Source: Haberlea rhodopensis
Taxonomy: Eukaryota > Streptophyta > Magnoliopsida > Lamiales > Gesneriaceae
DNA: 64,000 nt
NCBI GenBank assembly: GCA_907163345.1
Contig: CAJQUN010000335.1
Span: 434,001-498,000 of the forward strand
Reading direction: 5' to 3'
Below, piece after piece: positions 47,130 to 56,654 of the stretch (position 1 is its first letter; every line of letters starts with the position of its first letter). The position numbers and the translations under genes are program-made. The notes beneath the pieces were generated by a model, which was not told where the DNA came from, ran no database searches, and saw only the letters and a list, made by a program, of their open reading frames with translations.

Positions 47130-49564
47130 TGTGATGACCAGGGATTATAGATGTTAATCCCGTAGTGTTAAAAATCCCTAAAGTTGTTTTACGTGGCGAT
47201 TTGGAGTTTAATCGCGATGTTGGGCCTTCTGGGCTCGTTTATTTGGGTAGTTGGGATCGTTGGATCCCGAGGTTGAGATTGTATTCACATTACGGTGTAA
47301 AACCTAAGAGTTGGGTTTTTGATGTGTCTCGGAATCTCGGGTGCTTGTGTGAGCACCGGTAGGGGGTTTTGGTGTTAGAGAGAGAATTTTTGAAAACAGA
47401 TGATTTTTAATGAATCACGATGTATTTGTGGGGCTATTAGTATTTCGGGGTATTTTGCTATAAATACAAGTTGAACCCGAGATTTTTATTAAAAATTGCA
47501 TTTCAGCCCCACCTTCCCTTCTTCTCTCTCCCCGCCGAATCCCGCCTGCTACAGTTCCCCTGCGCACGAAAACGCTTCGCCTGCCGCCGTCCCGTCGCCG
47601 TTCGGCGCGTGCGACCCGCCGCCGGCTTCGTCTCGTCGAGGCGCAGCTATCCCCTCCGGCAATTCGAAGTTTCGTCGCGTTTTGAAGTCGGATTTTGCAG
47701 ATGAGCGCCGATCCCCAAATTCTAGGGTTCTTCGATTTCGGTCGATTTTACTTCCGATTTTCGATTGGGTAACGTTCTTTACCTCTTTTTCGTCCCTCTC
47801 ATGTTATTCCCTGCTAAATTTGGAGGTATTGTGTTCGAATTTGTGGATTTTGGTTCGAATTTCATGATGTTGAGGGGTTTATGTTCGATTTTGGGGGTTT
47901 TTGGCATGAGGATGATGATTCTTGTTGTTATTCGATTTATTCATGTTTAAATGAATTATGATGCTTATTTGGGTTCGAATCGAGTTGTTATGGTTCGAAT
48001 TTTTGAAGGTGTTCTTGAGCAATTTTCGTTATGTCGCATTCGTTTTCCCTCCCTGCATGTACCCTGCCCCGGGTCTTTTAAATGATTTATTGTCGTGTGT
48101 TGACAATATTTTGAGGGTTATGGATGTGCTTGAGCATGTGTTACATGTTCGTAAATAATTGTGAATTATTTATCGTGTTAGCACATCGTTCCTCGGGGCA
48201 TGGAACTCGAGCAAGGTTTGGCTCGGACTTCGAGGATTTAAGGTACGTTTAGCGTACGAGCATAGCTTAAATGATGTTTTACAAGTATGATGCATGATTT
48301 AAAATACATGAAATGCTTTACTATGATGGCACCGTGACTTGGTTACGTTATGTTGAATCACATGGTGAAATGCTTGGTGCCGCTATGAAGCGAGCAAATG
48401 ATGGGTGTGGTCGCTACGGAGCGAACACCAGTAGTATGACGCTACTTTGAAGTAAGAAATGAAAATGTGGTGTTGATTAGATATCTAGGATATCTGTGTT
48501 TTATTCCCTATTGGTAATGAATAGGAACAGAGACGTAGTTAATCAGAGAAGTGATTAACTAGTATCGGAAGTTAAGGAAGTCTCAATATGATATCTAGAA
48601 TTATGATAATTGCTAGATAAAGAAAGATGTTATGAAATGTTGTTAATTCGAAACTGGTTAGGGTTAACCAATATGATGATTAACTGCATATTCAAGATTT
48701 GATGATTTATCTGTTTTGAGAACAGGGTTATTACAGGGGTACGCTAGGATGAGGATGATACCATCCAGGAAGTGTCACATATGTTCCACAATATTTACAT
48801 TTTTTGTAAATTATGTATTATGTCATTATGATTATGAAATTGTGGAATTGGTATGCTCACCCCGTTGGGGACTGTCTCTGTTGGGACAGTGAACAGGTAC
48901 ATCGATGGCTTTGGAGATGAGCTCGAGCTGTTGATTGGATGTACTCCCAGGATCGTGGTACCAGGGCTTGATGGAGCACGTATCGTATAGAGTACCTATA
49001 TATATATATACCCATGATGGTTATACACATAATTATGGTGCTCGCATGTGAGCACGATTATACTTGTACATGGGTTGTATATAAAGGCATGAGCCTTTCT
49101 CTCTTTCATTCTATGTTGCATGCAATTAGAGGTAGAATTGCTAAAGGTTATGAGAGTCATTAGTGTATGTGGGTGTTGAAACCCACTTTTGTTGCCATAT
49201 GTGTGGTGTTTTCCCTGGCTGGGAATTTACTTGATATTGCTGTATTCTGATGAGTATTACGTTTTCCCTGGCCGGGAATTATGTTATGTGTTGTACTTTT
49301 ATTTCGGGATAGCTCTATTTATGGGGAGACTCTGCTCAAATTTTTATAAAAGTCCACAATGTAAAGAGTGGTGTAATGGGCGAACTCTATGAGTCTCTTG
49401 TTGTTGGGATGATGAACTTATAACATAGTATGTTAAAGAAAACTTTGTAATTACCATTCAATGGTAAAGTATCATCTGAGTTTCCCGAATGATTTTATGG
49501 AAAGCATGTGCCACACATAATGATTAATACACTAATCAAGGGTTAAGTATAAGGGGTCCTTACA
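47130..49564 (+). repeat. Element D 3' LTR (2435 bp)
   Basis: It is nearly identical to the 5' LTR. Differences seen by eye include gggatTATAgatg near the start, ccttCcctt, cccctgcg, cccgtcg, cgtccCtct, tgtTcg and ggggActg, and short indels near 48800, 48890 and 49010. Confidence 0.95.
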
Positions 49565-49940
49565 ACTTAGACAATCTGACAATCTTATACATGGATAATA
49601 TTGTGAGACTACACAGAGTTCCGGTGAGCATATTGTCTGACAGAGATTCTAGATTCGTATCACGATTCTATAAAAAAATTCAACAAACTATAGGAAACAA
49701 GATAACTCTTAGTACGACATATCACCCACAAATCGATGGCCAGATAGAGAGAACAATCCAAACTCTCGAGGATATGCTGGAGCTTGTATCAGGATTTTAG
49801 CGCAAATTGGAGTGAACTCTTACCTCTGATCGAGTTTGTTTATAACAACATCTATCATATCAACATTATGATGACACCGTATGAAGCACTTTGTTGTCTT
49901 AAATATCGACTACCTCTATACTGGGATGAGATTGGGTGTA
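49565..49940 (+). pseudogene. Integrase relic, right part (split by element D)
   Basis: It continues the frame of 40665-40726 once element D and one ACTTA are set aside. It reads DNIVRLHRVPVSILSDRDSR (second catalytic Asp), then TTYHPQIDGQIERTIQTLED (catalytic Glu), then, one frame over, NWSELLPLIEFVYNN and MTPYEAL. This is a chromovirus-type Ty3/gypsy integrase. One frameshift near 49795 and the lack of flanking pol show that it is a dead fragment. Confidence 0.8.
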
Positions 49941-49995
49941 AACAACTATGCATTGACACTTCTAAAATTACTCTGTACAGTGTCAGACGCTTCTA

Positions 49996-50745
49996 GGACA
50001 CCGACACTCCTCGGACACTCCATGGAACATGTCGGACATGCCACGTGGCGTGTCCTTAATTTTTTTTAAAAAAATAAAATCGGACATCCGTGTCGTACGC
50101 AGCCGATGGGCTTGTCCGACATAGAGAAGCACTTCTTGGGTTTGTATAATTTAATTTTTTGGACGTGTTAGTTAAACGTTGTTAAGTGAAGTAATATACA
50201 TTTGGTGTTAGTATAGTGATACTATGATGATTCAGTGACATTCATTAATTTATATGCTTTTTGAATTTGGTAAGAATATTTTGATATTATATTTATTTTG
50301 ATGTGTTTCTTAAATTTTATGTTAATTGAAATAATATGTATATGGTGTTAGCATGAGTGCTACTATGATCAGTTCGGTGATATATATTTATTTATATGCC
50401 TTTTGAATTTGGTAGAATATTTTTGGTATTATATTTTATTTGGATGTGTTGTTAAATTTTATGTTATTGAAATAATATGTATTTGGTGTTAGCACTAGGG
50501 CTACTATGATAATTCTAGTGACATTTATTTATTTATATCTTATATGCTTCTTGAATTTGGTAAGAATATTTTTGTTGCTTTTACATGGTTTTAGAATTTA
50601 AAAAATTGTGAATTTTAGTATTTTTGTAATATAGTACATTTATAATAATATAGAAATATACAGGAGTGTCGTATTCTGAAATTTTTTGAAAATCTGTGTC
50701 GCTGTGTCCGTGTCGTATCGTGTCAGTGTTGTCGTGTCGATGTCC
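49996..50745. mobile_element. Candidate TIR element (750 bp)
   Basis: The left end GGACACCGACAC and the right end GTGTCGATGTCC are inverted copies with one mismatch. Inside, three similar ~120-base segments (atatgtatttggtgttagca..tatttatatgcttttgaatttggtaagaatattttg) repeat at about 50190, 50330 and 50470. No transposase is seen. The superfamily is not assigned. Confidence 0.5.
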
Positions 50746-50753
50746 GTGCATCG

Positions 50754-51068
50754 TAGGGTGTAAACGAATTGAACATGTTCACGAAAGTTTTGAGTCGGGT
50801 CGAAAAATATTTGATTCGTATTCGAAATTCTCGAATTCGAGCCTAACTTGAACATATTTGAACTTTTTAAAGCTGAACTCGAGCCCAAATTACTTTGTTC
50901 GATAGCTCTCAAATTTTAATATTTTATTAATTATTAATATAATATAATTATATATTAAATAAAAATATTCGAACTTTGAACGAACTCGAGCACGAATACA
51001 TCTCTATTTTGGGCCAAATTTGAACCTTAAATTTTCTTCATATTCGATTCGATTCGTATACACCCCTA
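50754..51068. mobile_element. hAT-like MITE (315 bp)
   Basis: TAGGGTGTAAACGAATTGAA at the left and the inverted TAGGGGTGTATACGAATCGA at the right form terminal inverted repeats. The interior is AT-rich with ctcgaattcgag motifs. No clear target duplication is visible. Confidence 0.55.
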
Positions 51069-51120
51069 AATGAGAGGAGAAAAGTTATCACGGGAACTGA
51101 GCTAGTATAGCTATGATGCA

Positions 51121-51300
51121 GGACACCAACACGGAGACACGACACCGACACGTCAACACGGATCTTCAGGATACGACACACCTGTATATTTTTATATTTT
51201 TGTATATATTATACATGTACTATGTTACAAAATACTAAATTCACATTTTTTAATTCTAAAACTATGTAAAAGCAACAAAAATATACTTACCAAATTCAAG
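51121..51300. repeat. Inverted copy of the right end of the 750-bp TIR element
   Basis: ggacaccaacacggagacacgac..acacctgtatatttttata..atgtaaaagcaacaaaaatat is the reverse complement, with changes, of 50563-50745. Together they form arms of about 180-190 bases around the MITE. Confidence 0.6.
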
Positions 51301-52081
51301 ATCTAATGGTCCAATCATAATGAAAGAGAAGCTACATAGGAACTCGAGGAAAACATGTGTGAGAAATATACCTACATTTTTAAAGATCAAGATAACTCGA
51401 GTTTCGATGACAAAACTTCTAATAAAGAGGGACAGATGTGAAACCACCCTCCCCAACAACCAAAAATTTAATTAAGGATATAAATGTGACATATGAACAT
51501 ACATAAAGGATGAGTGTGAATGAACATGCATGTGATAGATAATAAAATATATTGGCATTTAAGTTGTTGTCATGTGAATGGTATCAAATCCACTTAAATA
51601 TGAAACGAGAATTCATTCGGAGGATAATATATTCATTTCAAGGAAAATATACACTAATCAGATCTCTGTTCCAGCTATTTCACCAAGAAGAATTTAGAAG
51701 TATTCTTTCGTTTTGAAATCGTAAGTATGCTTGAAATTCGTGAAATTATGAAATTCAGATTTTTATAATAAAATTATGATTTTTGAAACATTATAGATAG
51801 ATATCCAATTGGTAAGAAATTTCTAATTCTGTTTCTGACCCTGATACGGTGGTTAATTGTTTTTCTGGGAAGTCCAAATCCTTTATTCATGGTGATCCGA
51901 TGTTTAGACATTATCTCCAGGAGTGTTAAGTCTAGAGATCAATACTAGGAGAAAATTAGAGAATTTATTGTGCTTATTTTAGTATTATGATATGATCTAT
52001 TATGTTCTAGTTTTGATGAGAGCAATTTTGTTCAGTTTCTATTTCTGTGTTCATATCAGTTTCTGATTTTTTTTATGCATG

Positions 52082-52083
<2 letters not shown>

Positions 52084-52140
<57 letters not shown>
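52084..52140. repeat. (TA)n microsatellite
   Basis: About 57 bases of uninterrupted TA. Confidence 0.95.
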
Positions 52141-52142
<2 letters not shown>

Positions 52143-53666
52143 CCCACTCGATTGGCCCCTGCTTATTGGGTGTTTAATCAAACACACCCCTTACTCTCCC
52201 TCCCCAGATAAAAGCGAAATAGAAATCGAAGACAAAGAATAACACTAGTTTTGGGGTTCACGATACATTGTTGCTGCGAATATTTCAATATATTAGCTTT
52301 TATTTAATTTTATTTATGAATTCAAATTGTAAGACATTTATTTATTAAATAAAAGAGTGGTACTTGTTATTTTCGAATGTTTATTTGGAAGCAACCGTGT
52401 CGACGACTCTTGTTTCGTGGAGTGACAACCTCTCTTTGATATTGTGAACTCAGGTGCTATTCTGAAGTCGTTGGGGCTTCCAAAAGGATTGAAACGTGTG
52501 ATTTTGAGAAGATAACAGTCAAACGTATTACCAATTTTTGTAAGTACTGATCTTTCATTCCATTACTTCAATGATAGAGACAATGGCTCAAGTAAAAACT
52601 CTGGTATTTTTAGTTTATTCATTAAAATTTTAATACTACATTCCCTATAAAATATAAAAGAAAATGATAAAACTCCTATATAAAATTATAAGTATTTTAA
52701 AACATACAGAAATGAAACTCATTGGCAGGCAAACGAAATACTTCTACTCTACATTTATGTTTTTATTAAGAACGTGACTAATAGGATATTGGTAACTGAA
52801 CTTATGTGTTTATATTATCATAATTATTGGTTGTTGGACTAATCTTATTTTAAATAGTTTTATAAGCTTTCATATCTCATAAGTTTGTTTTAGGAGCATA
52901 CAATTTTAGCATATTGTTTTAAAAATAAACTGCTTATATACACTATGTGGTATATTTGGTGTTATACATTTTTTTTTAAAAGTAGACCATAAAGATAAAT
53001 ATGTTGATATATCTGGTGTTATACATTTTTTTGTTTATCATAATTATAAAAAGAGACTTAAGATTATTAACGATAATGCAAAATAAATGTTTTAGGCAAT
53101 ATTTTAGAATGTGCCATTGAAATCTAAGCGGGTACATACAGCTTTTTCTTAAAAACAATTTATAAACCACTTATCTTTGAAATCTTATTAATATTTCTCA
53201 ATACATATATTTTAAAATTTACAGTATGTTTTAAGGTTCTGATAAGCTCATGTAAACACTTTTTTTTTTCAACACTCTTTTGATTGTAAACCACTTACTA
53301 TAATGGTAATGTAGAATTTCATGTCGATATAGAAATAGTAGGATCGTGAAAACGTGTCTAATAGGCGATGTATAGAGGCAATTGCTTTCCTTTCTGGGCA
53401 AGATTAATCCTCTCGTTTATATTGACAAGATTAAATGTTGAATTTAATCAACAAAACATTACTTTCAGTTGCTGCCTCAAGAGAAAAACAGTGCAAGTGC
53501 ATAAAAGTTTGCTGAATAAAGGGTTAACATTTTCACCTATATTGCATGAATTAAGTTTTGGTAATTTGAGAAGATTTTTATATTACTAGCTTAAATATGC
53601 CAAAAATTGATCAAAACCTTTTTTTTAATAATCAAGATCGAAACCCTTTTGAACGTTTAAAAATTA

Positions 53667-53668
<2 letters not shown>

Positions 53669-53728
<60 letters not shown>
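53669..53728. repeat. (TA)n microsatellite
   Basis: About 60 bases of TA just before a candidate exon. Confidence 0.95.
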
Positions 53729-53730
<2 letters not shown>

Positions 53731-53776
53731 TATATATAGTGTATTTTATCCACTTCTCATATCCACATGGTTTTAG

Positions 53777-53902
53777 GATGTAATCACTTTGGAGGGACTG
53801 GATTTGAAAGAAATTGTTGCTGGAAAAGACGCACTGCAATGCTTACCTATGAAGATACTCAGGGCCGATGGAGCTCTGATGAGATGCGTCCTTCTCTAGT
53901 TA
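53777..53902 (+). CDS. Candidate terminal exon of an unidentified host gene
   Basis: After the acceptor GGTTTTAG, 42 codons run to TAG and encode DVITLEGLDLKEIVAGKDAL, then QCLPMKILRADG and a tail MMRCVLL. The composition is that of ordinary protein and the stretch is richer in GC than its surroundings. The last four residues, CVLL, have the form of a CaaX prenylation box, which may be chance. Upstream exons were not identified. It would end about 490 bases from, and convergent with, the minus-strand polymerase gene at 54391. I do not recognise the family. Confidence 0.4.
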
Positions 53903-54390
53903 TAACTGTAATAAAAATGAAACTTGTTTTGTGAATGTCTACCACAAATTAAGACGCAGTAAGCAAGCATTTTATGCAGCGATTCTTACATCAATAGTAC
54001 TGTGACGAAACTGGTAGCTTACAAATATCAACAGCAATCCAAAAACGATCCCTCTTGTTGAAAATGTACATCCCCTCCCACCTACACGCGGTGATGCGTG
54101 AGGAACTCACTTCAGACCTTAAAAACAAGACTAAGATGCATGGCAAATGCAACAAGTCTTCAGTATCATTTATTTAACATATGCAGGTGGCGGACTGTAC
54201 AAAAATGACAAACCTGCAGCATTGTGCTTCCTACAAGTACCGATGAGGTGGCAAGGGATTGGTTACGATCAGTGAGAAATGTTGACTGCTGAATAGATAG
54301 TGCCTCTTATAAAACTATCATAATGAATCACGTTGTAGGACAGGACCATATGTTGTCATAGACTCCTCGCAACAAGTCTCCTCGACGATT

Positions 54391-54439
54391 TCAGCTAACA
54401 ATAGGATCAGAACCATAACTTAACTCAACAGGCCGCACA
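54391..54439 (-). CDS. NRPC1: Last exon of RNA polymerase III largest subunit (NRPC1/RPC1-like)
   Basis: This 49-base coding exon has acceptor CCCTTTGTAG and ends TGA. It completes a split codon and then encodes VRPVELSYGSDPIVS. The end resembles the short C-terminal tail of plant RNA polymerase III subunit 1, which from memory ends in a similar YGPDPI-type motif. The frame fits the preceding exon exactly: 203 + 49 bases is a whole number of codons. Confidence 0.7.
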
Positions 54440-54636
54440 CTACAAAGGGAAATAAGAATAAAATGAAATAATGAGTAGAATGATTGACATTATAAGTTCA
54501 ACAACTAGAGTCATACAAGATCGATATTCTTTCAAGTTTTTTGTCAGGCAAAAGTCAATCAACATAGATGCCAGTGTATGTTTGTTGCATCCATATATAG
54601 TTCATCATATGACTATCAAAGCATTAGAAGGTATAC

Positions 54637-54839
54637 CTTTGCCTAACTTTGAATATTCCTGTGCCAATTTGCATCGGTATTCCCATAATGATGCACTCAC
54701 TAACTCCTTCAATCCTATCCACCATCCCATTCACAGAAGCATTGAAAAGGAGATCTGCGGTCCTTTCGAATGAAGCCAACATTAGTACACTGTCTTTCAT
54801 TTTCTGCACCCCATATCTTGTTATTCCCAGGACTTCACC
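54637..54839 (-). CDS. NRPC1: Penultimate exon of RNA polymerase III largest subunit (NRPC1/RPC1-like)
   Basis: This 203-base exon has acceptor CTTTTCAG and donor GTATAC. It encodes [20 protein letters not shown], then [20 protein letters not shown], then [20 protein letters not shown]. This is the highly conserved C-terminal block of RNA polymerase III subunit 1, the catalytic subunit of the nuclear enzyme that makes tRNA, 5S rRNA and other small RNAs. It is close to the family throughout and has no stop. Earlier exons were not found in the ~800 bases upstream, and beyond that lie retroelements. The gene is therefore either spread over TE-filled introns past the window or only a 3' fragment. 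Confidence 0.85.
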
Positions 54840-55629
54840 CTGAAAAGATAACCATGCATGATTGAGCAAGCAATATAATATGAAGTTTAAACATCAAAAG
54901 TTGCAGAAATATTTACACAACCAGAATCTTCATGTTTTCAACGGAACCTACGAGACCTAGTAAAGGGCCAGCGTTACAAACTAATTTTCCGGACAACTCA
55001 AAATCACAGGATTCAATAACAAAATGTAGAAGAGAATAAAGGGATTCAACAATCTGAGTATTTCATCTCAGCCAAGGAAATAAAAAAATAAAATATTCTC
55101 TTGCCCGCTAGCGGCTAGCCAATATCTGAAAATGTGCTCGAATGAATCTCCTCCAACCAACTCTCCCCCTTTCTTTTTCCCTCCAATTCCTACTTCCAGT
55201 ACATTTATGACTTTTTTGGCCCACTATTTTTTATAGGACCAATATGCTTGAGCCCATAACAGCCTGACTCAGTACCTAAGCAGTTTACTTATGGTTGCCA
55301 TATTTCATGGCTGACATTTGCACAACATGAAAAGATTTGAAAAAACAGACACTTCAGATTCATTCCCTATGCTCATTGATTATGTGATATGACAACTTTC
55401 TCATTCTATCCTCTTGGTCAAAACTCTTACCTTTTCTCCTCACACATGCTTCTAAGGATGTACAAATAAATTTCATAATCACGTGTGCTTCATATTGAAA
55501 TGAATCATACAGTTGTATACGAGTTAGCTTCACTCAATACGAGCATATACTTGAAAGAAATGTGAAACTTATTGAATAGAAGTTTTAGTTGACAATTGAT
55601 GGTCAACTAGGTAGTGATTGTCTGCAGTG
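54840..55629. other. Probable NRPC1 intron or spacer
   Basis: No exon or repeat could be supported here. Confidence 0.4.
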
Positions 55630-56426
55630 GCGCCATGCAATAAGGTCAGTGTTATGGGAAGACCAGAATCAGAGCCCATGGTCAAAGCCCAAGAGGAGAG
55701 GCCCAAGGATTATAAAGTTTATCAAAGGAGGAACAAACACACGTGAATAAGGTGGGAGGTGGTTAGTTTGTTAGCATAGTTTGTTATAGGGAAAAACGGA
55801 ATAAATGTAGGGGGAATTGGATAGTGATGGCATAACAGATTTTAGAGTAAAAGTGACGCAAGCATTTTGCTTGGGCCAGAAATCATTTCTTGAGTAATAG
55901 TAAGCAATCACGAGTTTGTAATCAGCTTTTAGGTCCTTTTCCAGCAATTCAATAAACTACATTTCCCAAATTTGTGTCGTGCATGTGTTCTTCTACTGCA
56001 GATTGTTTATTCATATCAATTGGTCTGACCTTCCGTTTCGACACTAAGGATTCTTCAACAATGGAAACAACGTGCAGATTCCAAGATCGAGTCCCTGGAG
56101 AAAATGGTATTACACTAGGATCAATTGACCCAGGACCTGTTAGCCAAACAAAGGAGTGGAAGTAGGGTGTTGACATCCGGCTCAATGAAATCACTAGTTC
56201 TATCAATGCAATGATGGAGATGATGCATGGTAATCCTCCGCGCAATGATGAGAAGCAAGTGCCGATGGGAAATGACATTGTGGATGGCTATAAAGAGATG
56301 AAATCGCACATGTATTGAACAGGCGACGGATTGGGTACTAATGGAGAGGACACCTGAGGAGAGCAATATTTTGATTAAATAACACCCATCGGCCATCGCC
56401 AATCGACTTTCGATGGCTTGCATATG
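55630..56426 (+). mobile_element. Possible Ty3/gypsy leader and gag N-terminus remnant
   Basis: A start-like segment (atggaaacaacg) near 56060 is followed, in shifting frames, by DSKIESLEKMV and then LNEITSSINAMMEMMHGNPP. This resembles the coiled N-terminus of some chromovirus gags. The 400 bases before it could be LTR and leader. It is cut at 56426 by copia element F. It is too broken to classify firmly. Confidence 0.35.
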
Positions 56427-56629
56427 TGTTGAATAAAAGATATGGATATAGATTTCATTATTATCTGATAAGGAGTTAGAGATAAATCTTTGTATTTTAA
56501 AATTTTAGTAATTATCTTAACTTAGGAGTTCTTTATACTAGGAGATTATTTAAACCTACCTTGTACCTCTTTTTTATTGATTCAGAAATAAAGAGTTTAT
56601 CAATTCTTCCTAAACACTCTTGTTCTTCA
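56427..56629 (+). repeat. Element F 5' LTR (203 bp) and adjoining primer site
   Basis: It starts TGTTGAATAAAAG and ends CTTGTTCTTCA. TGGTATCAG (56630-56638), an initiator tRNA-Met type primer site, adjoins it. The edges rest on these ends alone, as no second copy is present. Confidence 0.65.
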
Positions 56630-56654
56630 TGGTATCAGCCCCAAGACGAGAAAA

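Larger units (their letters stand above)
40727..49564 (+). mobile_element. Element D: complete non-autonomous long-LTR retrotransposon (8.8 kb)
   Basis: Two LTRs (2433 and 2435 bases) enclose about 4.0 kb of interior with a primer site and a polypurine tract but no gag, protease, RT or integrase. The target duplication ACTTA is present at 40722-40726 and 49565-49569. By eye the LTRs differ by about seven substitutions plus four small indels, roughly 0.3%, so the insertion is recent and must have been copied with enzymes supplied by another element. The interior is mostly tandem arrays. This is a LARD-type element. Element A, with the same spacer and primer site and similar LTR ends, is a candidate relative of the helper. 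Confidence 0.93.
51301..53776. other. AT-rich stretch without a supported gene
   Basis: It contains two TA microsatellites (52084-52140 and 53669-53728). One short open block with splice-like ends (52454-52539) does not join the next candidate exon in frame. Confidence 0.45.

Noticed and set aside
52454..52539. Possible exon with acceptor CTCAG and strong donor GTAAGT
   Set aside because: It does not join the 53777 exon in frame (a stop forms at the junction), and no family is recognised.
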